From assembly GCA_038231495.1 (NCBI GenBank), contig JBBRLG010000030.1, positions 1-24,808 of the forward strand: a stretch of 24,808 nt of DNA, given 5' to 3'. Made by a program: the position numbers and the translations under genes. The notes under the pieces are model-generated. The model did not search any database. It saw only the letters and a list, made by a program, of their open reading frames with translations, and was not told the origin of the DNA. Below, in pieces: positions 1 to 7,400 of the stretch; the stretch's first letter is position 1, and each line of letters starts with the position of its first letter. Origin of the DNA: JBBRLG01 sp038231495 (GTDB lineage Bacteria > Planctomycetota > Planctomycetia > Gemmatales > Gemmataceae).

Positions 1-14
1 CCCCTCACCCCCAA

Positions 15-39
15 CCCCTCTCCCCCAAGGGGAGAGGGG
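15..39. repeat. Perfect 11-bp hairpin of CCCCTCTCCCC type
   Basis: The arms at 15-25 (CCCCTCTCCCC) and 29-39 are exact reverse complements around a 3-nt loop. The element lies 18 bases past the stop codon of the leftward glycosyltransferase gene. No T-run follows it on the minus strand, so it looks more like a dispersed REP-type palindrome than a classical terminator. It could still stop or stabilise the leftward transcript. Confidence 0.6.
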
Positions 40-57
40 AGCTTAATAAACACGCTC

Positions 58-1764
58 TTAAGCCACCTTGCCATGAGACCGAATCGCGCCGCCGGCCGGG
101 TGGGCGACGAGTTGTTTCACCAGTTCTTCCGGCGCGTGGACCAGAAGCCATTCGTCCTTGGCCCGCCGGGCGTGGTGCAAATAACGCGGGTAGTTGTCGC
201 AAATCGTGCGCACCGCGGCGACGAGCGACGCCTCGTCGAAAAACAGTTCGCCGGTGCCGGCGGGTTGCTGTTTGGCCAGCCAGGTGTCTTCGGGCACCAC
301 CGTCGGGATGCCGGCGGCGATCGCCTCGGTCAGCGTGCCGGAACTCCGCCGCTTGTAGGCGTGCGGGCTATACGGGCACAAAAGCAGGTCCGCTTCGGAG
401 ACGAGGCGGAAATAGTCTTCCGGCGACAGCGGCTCGTCCAGCCCCACCAACTGCACTTGCCGGGACGGGTAGGTTTGCAGTTGCGCGACCGCCGCGGCGC
501 TCTTGGGGTTCCATTCCGGGTGCGTCAGCGACGCCTGCACCAGGAAGCGCACTTTGCCGGGTTCCACGTAGTCGGCCAGCATCCCCTCGACAATCGCGGG
601 GAGGTGGAAGAAACCCTTCTCGTCGCGCACGTCGCCGAAGTAGGCGATGCACAGGCCGTTTTTCTTACCGGTCGACTGCTTGATGAGGTTGGCCCGGAAC
701 GGGATGGGCAGCACGCCGAAGTCGAGGCCGGAGAAGTTTTCGTACTCCTCGGTCAACTCCTTGGTGTCGGTGTACAGGCGAATCCGCGGGGACTGCGGCT
801 CGCGGCGGCTGTAGTCGAACAACACGCGGTGCTGCGTGGTGTAGGGGTGTATGAAGTTCGGATCGCTGAAACAACCGGTCATGTCCAGCGCGTGGCGGAA
901 TTCGAGATGGAACAGGGGGGCGTTGTCCTCGCCGAGCGCCTTGATGAGCCACTGCACGGCGAGCAACTCGCGGCCGTGGGCGGTCGGCAAGAAGACGTGA
1001 TCGTGCCGGGTCGCGCCGGTCAGGCACAACAGCCGTTCCAGGTCGCGCCGGAAGACCCAGGTGTAGTCGAACTCCTTCTCGGAGTCGATGGCGCGCAGGT
1101 TCAGGCGCAGGGGGTCGCGGCCCGCTATCGGGCCGTCCGTTTGATCGGCGGTGGGGAAGGGTTGATCGTCCGTGTCGGCCGGCGCTTTGAGCCGCCGGTA
1201 CAGGCCGCGCAGGCCGCCGTACAGGATGGGCGGCAGGTTGTCGCGGATGGCGCCCTTCATGTCCGCCGGGACCGAACGGCTTTGCCGGTAGAGGCTGCGG
1301 ATGCCCGGCAACAAGATCGGCGGCACGAAGTCGCGCAGCACCGCCTTGAGCCGGCGCAGCAGCGTGCGCAACCGGTTGCGGCGCGGCGGCGGCGGCACGG
1401 GGGTCGGCAATTGCAGCGGCGGAAAGCCCATCGGCTCGAAGCGAGAAACGAGGTAGTCGTTGAGTGTCGCCGTTCCCCGCAACACCATGTCAATGTTTAC
1501 GCGGTTCAGCGCCGCGGCGTCGCCGCGGATGGCGTGCAAATCGGGGGCCGGCGGCGGCGGGTTCAGCATCCAGTGGTCGGTGCAGAAGATCGGATGGAAC
1601 TCGACCCAGGCGGGAATGATGCCCGGCTGGCAGGTGGCGTGCGTGGCCAGGATGGGGCGGTAGCCCAGTTCGTGCGCCGCCTCCGCGATGGAGATCGACG
1701 TCTCGAAATAGTGGCCGCGCAGGTCCTTCAAGCCGTTATTGATAATGAGCAGTTTTGGCTTCAT
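58..1764 (-). CDS. Glycosyltransferase, GT4-like (GT-B fold)
   Basis: This 568-residue protein probably transfers a sugar from a nucleotide donor during surface-glycan synthesis in the cytoplasm. The N-terminus (KLLIINNGLKDLRGHYFE, residues 4-21) resembles an acceptor-side Rossmann strand and glycine loop. The C-terminal half shows a donor-side pattern: a strand around residues 370-380 (GLCIAYFGDVRDEKG), ADLLLCPY at 458-465, and SSGTLTEAIAAGIPTVVPED at 474-493, the usual EA-aaG-P donor-site loop. Residues 141-200 hold two adjacent copies of an LPPILxxGxRxLYRR-like motif. The ATG at 1764 is preceded by GAGGTGGGGGA. The gene is last in the heptose operon, separated from the epimerase gene by 230 bases of palindromic DNA. 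The donor and acceptor cannot be read from the sequence; a GDP-heptose-derived sugar is a guess from context. Confidence 0.78.
   Translation of the reverse strand: MKPKLLIINNGLKDLRGHYFETSISIAEAAHELGYRPILATHATCQPGIIPAWVEFHPIFCTDHWMLNPPPPAPDLHAIRGDAAALNRVNIDMVLRGTATLNDYLVSRFEPMGFPPLQLPTPVPPPPRRNRLRTLLRRLKAVLRDFVPPILLPGIRSLYRQSRSVPADMKGAIRDNLPPILYGGLRGLYRRLKAPADTDDQPFPTADQTDGPIAGRDPLRLNLRAIDSEKEFDYTWVFRRDLERLLCLTGATRHDHVFLPTAHGRELLAVQWLIKALGEDNAPLFHLEFRHALDMTGCFSDPNFIHPYTTQHRVLFDYSRREPQSPRIRLYTDTKELTEEYENFSGLDFGVLPIPFRANLIKQSTGKKNGLCIAYFGDVRDEKGFFHLPAIVEGMLADYVEPGKVRFLVQASLTHPEWNPKSAAAVAQLQTYPSRQVQLVGLDEPLSPEDYFRLVSEADLLLCPYSPHAYKRRSSGTLTEAIAAGIPTVVPEDTWLAKQQPAGTGELFFDEASLVAAVRTICDNYPRYLHHARRAKDEWLLVHAPEELVKQLVAHPAGGAIRSHGKVA
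1255..1344 (-). repeat. First unit of an in-gene tandem duplication
   Basis: These bases encode residues 141-170 of the glycosyltransferase. The next 90 bases (1165-1254) encode residues 171-200, which align with them. The shared core is RD..PPIL..G.R.LYR, about 11 identities in 20 positions. The similarity is visible in the DNA too, so this looks like a local duplication of a linker or membrane-facing helix. Confidence 0.6.
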
Positions 1765-1777
1765 GCTTCCCCCACCT

Positions 1778-1803
1778 CGCGCGTCCCTGCGGGCGGACGC
1801 GCG
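1778..1803. repeat. 9-bp hairpin in the leader of the glycosyltransferase gene
   Basis: CGCGCGTCC at 1778-1786 is the reverse complement of 1795-1803, with an 8-nt loop. On the minus strand the hairpin ends right at the GAGGTGG ribosome-binding region of the gene starting at 1764. It could influence translation, but this is not shown. Confidence 0.4.
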
Positions 1804-1861
1804 GCGGTCGCTTCCCTTCCTCTTCGGCGGACTCGGTGCGATTCGTGCGTCGTTCTTAGAC

Positions 1862-1994
1862 GGTAACCGTTCACTCCCCCCTTACGAAGGGGGGTAGGGG
1901 GGTTAAGGACCGTTCAAGGTACTCAGTCCCTGGCGTTCACCCCCCCTACCCCCCCTTCGTAAGGGGGGGAGGTTGATGCCAGTGAACGGTTGCC
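1862..1994. repeat. 133-bp palindromic element with 14-bp ends
   Basis: The ends GGTAACCGTTCACT (1862-1875) and AGTGAACGGTTGCC (1981-1994) are reverse complements apart from one base. Inside them are inverted C-run/G-run blocks around TTACGAA and TTCGTAA. The right end touches the stop codon of the epimerase gene (1995). The structure is like a MITE or a large REP palindrome inserted in the operon. There is no open reading frame of interest inside it. Confidence 0.7.
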
Positions 1995-2933
1995 TTACAC
2001 GTTCGTGTACTTGCTATTCCGCAGAATCGTGAAGCCCTTGATTAACTCGACAATGCCGTCGTTGAGGCCATATTTTGGGCGGAAGCCGGTCTTTTCGATC
2101 TTCTCGTTGGAGACGATGTAATTGCGCTTGTCCGGGTCTTCGCCAATCGGCGCTTCGAGGTAAACGAAGTACGGCAAATGCTTCTTGATCTGCTCGCACA
2201 ACTCGATCTTGGAGAGGTTGGCGTCGCTTAGGCCGACGTTGTACGGCTCGTTCTTCATCGTCTCGAAGTTGGCCAGGGCGTGAACGAACGCACGGGCCAC
2301 GTCGCGAACGTGAATGTAGTTGCGCTTGGCGTGGCCTTCAAAGATCGTGACGGCACGGTCCATGACCGCGCGATGCACGAAGTCGTTGACGAGCAGGTCG
2401 ATGCGCATGCGCGGCGACAGGCCGAAGACGGTGGCGAGGCGGAACGTCACGGCGTTGCCCGCTTCGAGCGCGGCGGCTTCGGCTTGCACTTTCGTCTTGC
2501 CGTAGAGGCTAATTGGCCGCAGCGGACTCTTTTCGGTGCAGGCGACGCCAGCTTCGCCGATGCCGTAGCCGCTGTTGGTGTTCGGCAACACAATGCGCTG
2601 CTGCCTGGAACGCAGGCTCAAGAGTAGCTTGATCGCGTCGAGGTTGATCGAGGTGGCGGCGACCTGGTCCAGCGCACAGGCCGGCGCGCCGACGATGGCG
2701 GCAAGGGGGATAATGGCGTCGGCGTTGCGCAGCAGTTTTTCCAGGGTCGCCTTGTCGCGACAGTCGCCGCGGACGACCTTCAAGTTGGGGTCGATGCAGG
2801 AGTCGAGCAGCGTCGCCTGGCCGAAGAGGAACGTGTCGAGGACCGTGACTTCGTAGTGTTCTTTCAGAAGCGCGGGTACGAGGACCGAGCCGATGTAGCC
2901 TGCGCCGCCCGTCACGAGGATCCGAGTTGCCAT
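1995..2933 (-). CDS. NAD-dependent epimerase/dehydratase (extended SDR)
   Basis: This 312-residue protein belongs to the extended short-chain dehydrogenases that act on nucleotide sugars. It has the Rossmann motif TGGAGYIGS (8-16), an acidic residue after the second strand (D33), GDCRD (56-60), and a catalytic triad consistent with S121, Y144 and K148 (NTNSGYG and YGKTK). NYIHVRDVARAF (205-216) and YNVG (231-234) are typical of the substrate domain. The length matches the family. The start has an excellent AAGGAGGG site 7 bases upstream. It lies 69 bases after gmhB in the same direction, so the likely substrate is GDP-heptose or a 4-keto form of it. That is inferred from context, and a generic UDP-sugar epimerase remains possible. 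Confidence 0.9.
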   Translation of the reverse strand: MATRILVTGGAGYIGSVLVPALLKEHYEVTVLDTFLFGQATLLDSCIDPNLKVVRGDCRDKATLEKLLRNADAIIPLAAIVGAPACALDQVAATSINLDAIKLLLSLRSRQQRIVLPNTNSGYGIGEAGVACTEKSPLRPISLYGKTKVQAEAAALEAGNAVTFRLATVFGLSPRMRIDLLVNDFVHRAVMDRAVTIFEGHAKRNYIHVRDVARAFVHALANFETMKNEPYNVGLSDANLSKIELCEQIKKHLPYFVYLEAPIGEDPDKRNYIVSNEKIEKTGFRPKYGLNDGIVELIKGFTILRNSKYTNV

Positions 2934-3002
2934 GACCTATCCCTCCTTGGATTCCGTACCACTGATTCCATTGTCCCGGCTCGCCGGCAATGCCAGGTGC
3001 CC

Positions 3003-3602
3003 TCACGCACTCAGCTTCCGCCGCGTCCCAATCATCTCCGGCAACAGGTGCCGCACCGCTTCGTTCAGGTCCACCGCCACGCGGACGAGGTTCCATCTCG
3101 CCTCCGCCGCGGTCGTGTCCACCTTGGCCCCGTGGCCCGTGCGGACCAGCACCGTCCGGCTGCCCGCCGCGCCGCCCGCCGCCAGGTCGCTGGCCTTGTC
3201 GCCTACCAGGAACGAGGCAATCAGGTCCAGGCCGAGTTCCCGTGCCGCCCGCGTCAACAGGCCCGGCCGCGGCTTACGGCACTCGCACTCGACCCGGTAC
3301 TGCGCGACCGCCGCGTCCGGGTGGTGCGGGCAGTAGTAATAGCGATCCACCCACGCGCCCCGCTCCGCCAGCAGCTCGTCGAGGTAGGCGTGGACCTCGG
3401 CCACGCGGCCTTCGGGGAAGTAGCCGCGGGCGACGCCGGCCTGGTTCGTCACGACGACCACCGGCACGCCGGCCAGGTTCAGGTTCGCGACCGCCTCGGC
3501 CGCGCCGGGGATCAAGCGAACCTGCCCGACCTCGCACAGGTAATTCACTTCCTCGATCAGGACGCCGTCGCGGTCGAGGAACGCCGCTGGGTTACTGGGC
3601 AT
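3003..3602 (-). CDS. gmhB: D-glycero-D-manno-heptose 1,7-bisphosphate 7-phosphatase
   Basis: This HAD-superfamily phosphatase removes the 7-phosphate from heptose 1,7-bisphosphate. In this pathway the alpha anomer would be the substrate, giving the 1-phosphate used by HddC. Visible motifs are DRDG (10-13) with the nucleophile aspartate, TNQAG (52-56), the zinc loop C91/H93/C106/C108 around CPHHP and ECECRKPRPG, and VGDKASD (133-139). The 199-residue length fits the family. I chose the ATG at 3602 because GGAGAGG lies just upstream; a start at 3629 would put that site inside the gene. The start overlaps the gmhA stop by 11 bases, so translation is probably coupled. Confidence 0.92.
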   Translation of the reverse strand: MPSNPAAFLDRDGVLIEEVNYLCEVGQVRLIPGAAEAVANLNLAGVPVVVVTNQAGVARGYFPEGRVAEVHAYLDELLAERGAWVDRYYYCPHHPDAAVAQYRVECECRKPRPGLLTRAARELGLDLIASFLVGDKASDLAAGGAAGSRTVLVRTGHGAKVDTTAAEARWNLVRVAVDLNEAVRHLLPEMIGTRRKLSA

Positions 3603-4176
3603 CCGCAAAGTGCCTCTCCACGATGTCACAAATGACGTGCCAGGCCAGGATGTGCGCTTCCTGGATGCGCGGCGTACTCTTCGTCGGCACCTTCAAGCAC
3701 ACGTCGCAGGCCGCGCCGAGCGGTTCGCCCGGTTCGCCGGTGAAGCCGACGGTCTTCGCGCCGTTGTCGCGGGCCGCCTGGAGGGCGGCGAGGACGTTGG
3801 GCGACTTGCCGCTGGTGCTGATGCCGGCGACCGCGTCGCGGCTCGTGACCTGGGCGCGCACCTGGCGGGCGAACACCTGGCTGAAATCGTAATCGTTGCC
3901 GATGGCGGTCAGGATCGAGGTGTTGGTCGTTAGCGCAACCGCGGGCAAGGGCCGGCGTTCGCGCAGGAAGCGGCCGACGAACTCGGCGGCGACGTGCTGG
4001 GCGTCGGCCGCGCTGCCGCCGTTGCCGCACAGGTAGATCGTGCCGTGGTTGCAGAGCACGTCCTTGAAGAGCGCGGCGATCTTGAGCAGGTTGCCCATCT
4101 GCTCTTTCGCCATGCGGGTCTTGACCTGCTGGCTTTCCTCGAGCGCCTTTTCAACCAGCGCGCTTCCTTCGACCAT
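3592..4176 (-). CDS. gmhA: Sedoheptulose 7-phosphate isomerase
   Basis: This SIS-domain enzyme converts D-sedoheptulose 7-phosphate to D-glycero-D-manno-heptose 7-phosphate, the first step of heptose activation, in the cytosol. The 194-residue protein has CGNGGSAADAQH (50-61), ALTTNTSILTAIGND (81-95), ISTSGKSPNV (119-128) and STPRIQEAHIL (167-177). H61, E65, Q172 and H180 fall where the family's metal ligands are found. The ATG at 4176 lies inside the end of hddC (26-base overlap) and is preceded by AAGGA, which argues for coupled translation. It sits between hddC and gmhB. Confidence 0.96.
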   Translation of the reverse strand: MVEGSALVEKALEESQQVKTRMAKEQMGNLLKIAALFKDVLCNHGTIYLCGNGGSAADAQHVAAEFVGRFLRERRPLPAVALTTNTSILTAIGNDYDFSQVFARQVRAQVTSRDAVAGISTSGKSPNVLAALQAARDNGAKTVGFTGEPGEPLGAACDVCLKVPTKSTPRIQEAHILAWHVICDIVERHFADAQ

Positions 4177-4930
4177 TTTTTACATCCTTGTAGTGGTCAA
4201 TAAACCTCGCCAAATCCTGCGGCGTGCCGATGTCGTAAAACGCTTCCGTGCATTTCCGGGCGGCGACCTTGCGGCCCGCGGCAATGACGTTCGGCATAAC
4301 GTCGCGCTCCAACGACGCCACGGCGTCGGGTTGCATCGTTTTAAGCAATGCACGTTCGATGACGTAAGCCCCGGCGTTCAACCAGCGCTCGGCGTCCTGC
4401 GTCCCGGCTTCCTTCTCCTTGAAGCCCGTCAGGTAGTCCCCGCCGCTGTCGAGCAGCACCGTGCCGTAGCGTCCGGCGTCCGGCGCCCGTGCCAGGCTCA
4501 GCGTCGCCAGCACGTCGGCTTCGTGCCGCGCCCGCACATGATGCTGTAAGAGGCGTTCGTAGTCCACCGCAAGATAGGTGTCGCCGTTGAGCACCAGGGC
4601 GCGCGGCTCGAAGAAACGTTCGGCGTGCTTGAGCGCGCCCGCCGTACCGAGCAGGCGTTCGCCCTCGACGGAGTAGCGGATGCGAACGCCCCATTGCGTG
4701 CCGTCGCCGAACTGCTCCTGAATGGGCGCTGCCAGGTGGCCGACGCACAGCACGAAATCGCGCGCGCCCTGGTCGCGCAGCAACTCCATCTGAATCTGCA
4801 AGAACGGCTCGTCGCCGATGGGCGCGAGGCCTTTGGGCAGGTTGGGCAATACCGACCGCAGGCGCGTGCCCAGGCCGCCGGCCAGGATCACGACCGGGGT
4901 TCGGCTCAGGAGTTTGTCCGACGTTGGCAT
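4151..4930 (-). CDS. hddC: D-glycero-alpha-D-manno-heptose 1-phosphate guanylyltransferase
   Basis: This nucleotidyltransferase should join GTP to heptose 1-phosphate, giving GDP-D-glycero-alpha-D-manno-heptose. The 259-residue protein has the nucleotide-binding signature ILAGGLGTRLRSVLPNLPKG (15-34), GTAGAL (95-100), the metal-binding NGD (115-117), and a YDIGTPQDL motif near the C-terminus, typical of sugar nucleotidyltransferases. GTP rather than another NTP is inferred from the hddA-gmhA-gmhB neighbours. It starts 5 bases after the hddA stop and overlaps gmhA. The basic tail (KNGRRKRAG) is encoded in the overlap and may not be functional. Confidence 0.9.
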   Translation of the reverse strand: MPTSDKLLSRTPVVILAGGLGTRLRSVLPNLPKGLAPIGDEPFLQIQMELLRDQGARDFVLCVGHLAAPIQEQFGDGTQWGVRIRYSVEGERLLGTAGALKHAERFFEPRALVLNGDTYLAVDYERLLQHHVRARHEADVLATLSLARAPDAGRYGTVLLDSGGDYLTGFKEKEAGTQDAERWLNAGAYVIERALLKTMQPDAVASLERDVMPNVIAAGRKVAARKCTEAFYDIGTPQDLARFIDHYKDVKNGRRKRAG

Positions 4931-4935
4931 CGCGC

Positions 4936-5964
4936 TTAAGCCACCTCACGGCGTTTGATAACAGGAGCCACCAGCCGGTCGGTGCCGGCGTGGACGACGT
5001 GCGTGCCGGACGCGTTGACGCGGAACTGCACCTCGGCCAGGTGGCCTAAGCGTTCGCGCACCGCCTCCTTGCGTTCCGGCGGCACGAAGAACAAGACGAA
5101 GCCGCCGCCGCCCGCGCCGAGCAGCTTGCCGCCCAGCGCCCCGGCTTCTATGCCCGCGTTGTAAATGTCGTCCACCGTGCTGTTGCTGATTGCCTCGTCC
5201 AGCTCGCGCTTCAGGAGCCAGGCCTTGTGCAGCACTTCGCCGAAGGGCGCCAGGCTGCCGCCGCTAGCCAGGATGCGATAGCCCTCGTCCACCAAAGCAC
5301 GCATCTCGCCCAGGCGGTTCTTGTTCTGGCCAACGCGCTTCACCTGGCGGGCGGCCAGGTCTTCGGCGCGGCGCTTGATGCCGGTGAAGAACACGAGCAG
5401 GTTATTCTCGAACTCTTCGAGCCGGCTGTAGGTAAAGGGGATGCGGTGGACGACGAAATCGTGCATGCCGCGGAATTCGATCAGGTTGAAGCCGCCGACC
5501 GCCGCGAACGTCTGGTCCTGGCAGCCGACCGACTCCTTGAGCATGGTGCGCTCGACGTCGATGGCTTCGTAGGCCAACTCCAGGTTCGGCTTCATGCGCC
5601 GCTGGAAGGCGTAGACCGTATTGAGCAGGCCGACGACGAACGACGACGACGAGCCGAGGCCGGTGAACGCGGGCAGCTCGGCGGCGTGGTTGACCTCGAA
5701 ATCTTGCTCGATGCCGGCCCAGCGCAGGCACTCGCGGAACGGGGCGTGCTTGATGTCGTCGATCGAATTGACGCACTCGACCTGGCGGTAGGCGATGCGG
5801 ATCGAGTAGTCGAACAGCTTGCTGTAGAAGCGCGACATGCAGAAGACGGCCGACTTATCGACGGCGGTGCCGAGCACGGCACCGCTGTGCTTGAGGAAGT
5901 ATTCCGGGTAGTCCGTCCCCCCCCCGAGGAAGCTGATTCGCAGGGGGGTTTGAGTAATGATCAT
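4936..5964 (-). CDS. hddA: D-glycero-alpha-D-manno-heptose 7-phosphate kinase (GHMP family)
   Basis: This kinase adds the second phosphate, making heptose 1,7-bisphosphate. The protein begins TPLRISFLGGGTDYPEYF (6-23), the hallmark N-terminus of HddA-type GHMP kinases. It has the ATP loop PAFTGLGSSSSFVVGLL (98-114) and the C-terminal GHMP motif GGKLLGAGGGGFVLFF (278-293). The 342-residue length is normal. It is the first gene of the leftward heptose operon and faces a 410-base divergent gap. An alpha-specific kinase paired with a guanylyltransferase marks the GDP-heptose route rather than the HldE/ADP-heptose route of LPS inner core. Confidence 0.93.
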   Translation of the reverse strand: MIITQTPLRISFLGGGTDYPEYFLKHSGAVLGTAVDKSAVFCMSRFYSKLFDYSIRIAYRQVECVNSIDDIKHAPFRECLRWAGIEQDFEVNHAAELPAFTGLGSSSSFVVGLLNTVYAFQRRMKPNLELAYEAIDVERTMLKESVGCQDQTFAAVGGFNLIEFRGMHDFVVHRIPFTYSRLEEFENNLLVFFTGIKRRAEDLAARQVKRVGQNKNRLGEMRALVDEGYRILASGGSLAPFGEVLHKAWLLKRELDEAISNSTVDDIYNAGIEAGALGGKLLGAGGGGFVLFFVPPERKEAVRERLGHLAEVQFRVNASGTHVVHAGTDRLVAPVIKRREVA

Positions 5965-6374
5965 TCGCGTCCCACCGGGCCGTTGGAGGTTCTCGTTCCG
6001 TTTACGACGCCTCTCTGCGACAGCGCAAGCATGCCGGGTGCCGTGCTAAAGGTAATCTTCCGGCTTAATGGGTCAAGGCCAACCGACGATTGCGACCTAT
6101 GGCGTTTGCCCACGGTTGCTGGCTTGCCTATTCTGCCGGGGCCACGGCGGGCAGCGCTGTCCATCCGCTCGGTGGGCCGTCTTGACGTGCTACTCGTGCC
6201 GCCGCTATAACCGCGCTCGCCCTCATCGCCTGCGCCGCTTGTTTCGTCGGTCGGTTGGGTGCGTCACCTTGATCCATTCAGCCTTTCCTTCGCACCCGGG
6301 GTTCGAGCGCAGCCCGAAAGGCCTTCGGCCGGTTTTCGTATCCTCCACCGCTTCCCGAAAGGGTGGTATCGTCC
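5965..6374. other. Divergent intergenic region of the glycan locus
   Basis: This 410-base gap separates the leftward heptose operon from the rightward methyltransferase/glycosyltransferase pair. I see no convincing gene in it. It holds a good rightward promoter candidate (6182-6211). A weaker leftward candidate has TTGACC at 6071-6076 on the minus strand, but only TACCTT as a possible -10 after 16 bases. The AT content is not raised much, and I see no clear operator palindrome. Confidence 0.5.
6182..6211 (+). promoter_or_regulatory. Sigma70-like promoter candidate for the methyltransferase/glycosyltransferase pair
   Basis: TTGACG at 6182-6187 and TATAAC at 6206-6211 are separated by 18 bases; each hexamer matches the sigma70 consensus in 5 of 6 positions. 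It points at the gene starting at 6375, leaving a leader of about 155 bases. Confidence 0.5.
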
Positions 6375-7400
6375 ATGCCTGTGACCGATTCCCCGTTTAC
6401 CGAACGCGCCGCCGCGCTGGTCCGACAACTCGCCCTGGCCGCGCAATGGGGTTTGCAAGACGTGCCCTACCGGGCCGCGCCGCCCGCGCCGCCGCCGCCT
6501 GAAGTCGAGTCGGAATTCCTGGCGCTGCCGGCCGCGCAGGACTTGCGTTTCAACCTCGAACCGTTTGCCGACTTGCTCGGGCACCCTGGCAGCAAGTCGG
6601 CGGGCCTTCGGGGTCTGCCGTTGCGTCTGGTGCGCGGCTTCTGCAAGTTTGTGATGGGGCCGTGGTTGGACGTGCAAACGCGCTTCAACCGGGCGGTCCT
6701 GCAAACGCTGCTGCACGACCAGGCGTCTTCGCGGCAGTATCTCGAACAACTCGCCGCCCACGCTCGGCACCAGCAAACCCTGTTGCTCAATCAGCAGGCC
6801 GACACGCACGGCCGCCTCGGCCAGTGCGAACACGGCCTCGACACGCTGCGGCAGGCGCAACGCCTCGCGGTCCGCCACGCCGTGCAGGCGGTTGAGCGCT
6901 CCTTACCCGGCACCGCGCCCCAAGACGGCGACACGGGTTCGGCCCGCGCGGTCGAGCAGGTGTTTCTGCAAACGTGGCTGCCGCGCCCGCCGGCGCAGGT
7001 CCTCGTGATCGGCGGTGAAGCCGGCGAAGCCCTGAACCTCGCGACCCTCGGCTACCAGGTCGTGACCGATAACGGCTCTACACTGGAGCAAGAAACGAAA
7101 CCGGCCCACGTTGATGCCGCGTTCGCTGCGGTGGTGTGTCTGTCACGGTCTTGCGCCGGCCATAAGTTGTTTAACGGCTTCCGCAACGTCTTGCGTTCGG
7201 GCGGTCGGGCCGTGGTGGCCGTGCCGCTCGCCGACCCGGTGCGGCAGTCCCCGCCGAATGGTTTTCGCCTGCTCGAAACAGCTTATGCCGTACGCGCCGG
7301 TCACCATTGGACCTACACGACCGACGCGGCGGTGGTCGAGTCGTTGCAGGCGCGCGGGCCGGTGACGGGCATTCTGCTCCTCGCGGCGGAGAAGAATTAA
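6375..7400 (+). CDS. Methyltransferase-like protein of the glycan locus
   Basis: This 341-residue protein ends in a class I methyltransferase-like fold: VLVIGGEAGEALNLATLGYQ (209-228) resembles the SAM-binding strand and loop, and LRSGGRAVVAVP (273-284) resembles the strand after the conserved 'gG' turn. The usual E/DxGxGxG loop is altered (GGEAGE) and the acidic residue after the second strand is unclear, so SAM binding is not certain. Residues 57-180 are helical and Gln-rich, similar to linker regions of glycan-cluster methyltransferases. I chose the ATG at 6375, with AAAGGGTGG upstream, over a GTG four codons earlier. Its stop touches the start of the next gene, so the two are almost certainly cotranscribed. 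A role in methylating or capping a glycan is inferred. Confidence 0.65.
   Translation: MPVTDSPFTERAAALVRQLALAAQWGLQDVPYRAAPPAPPPPEVESEFLALPAAQDLRFNLEPFADLLGHPGSKSAGLRGLPLRLVRGFCKFVMGPWLDVQTRFNRAVLQTLLHDQASSRQYLEQLAAHARHQQTLLLNQQADTHGRLGQCEHGLDTLRQAQRLAVRHAVQAVERSLPGTAPQDGDTGSARAVEQVFLQTWLPRPPAQVLVIGGEAGEALNLATLGYQVVTDNGSTLEQETKPAHVDAAFAAVVCLSRSCAGHKLFNGFRNVLRSGGRAVVAVPLADPVRQSPPNGFRLLETAYAVRAGHHWTYTTDAAVVESLQARGPVTGILLLAAEKN

Noticed and set aside
73..1866. 597-codon open frame on the plus strand opposite the first glycosyltransferase
   Set aside because: It is the GC-rich antisense shadow of a gene with clear glycosyltransferase motifs and a good ribosome-binding site. Its protein is Arg/Gly/Val-rich with no recognisable domain.
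6068..6502. 144-codon frame in the divergent gap running into the methyltransferase-like gene
   Set aside because: Cys/Arg-rich with no recognisable pattern; it overlaps the supported gene in another frame and has no ribosome-binding site.
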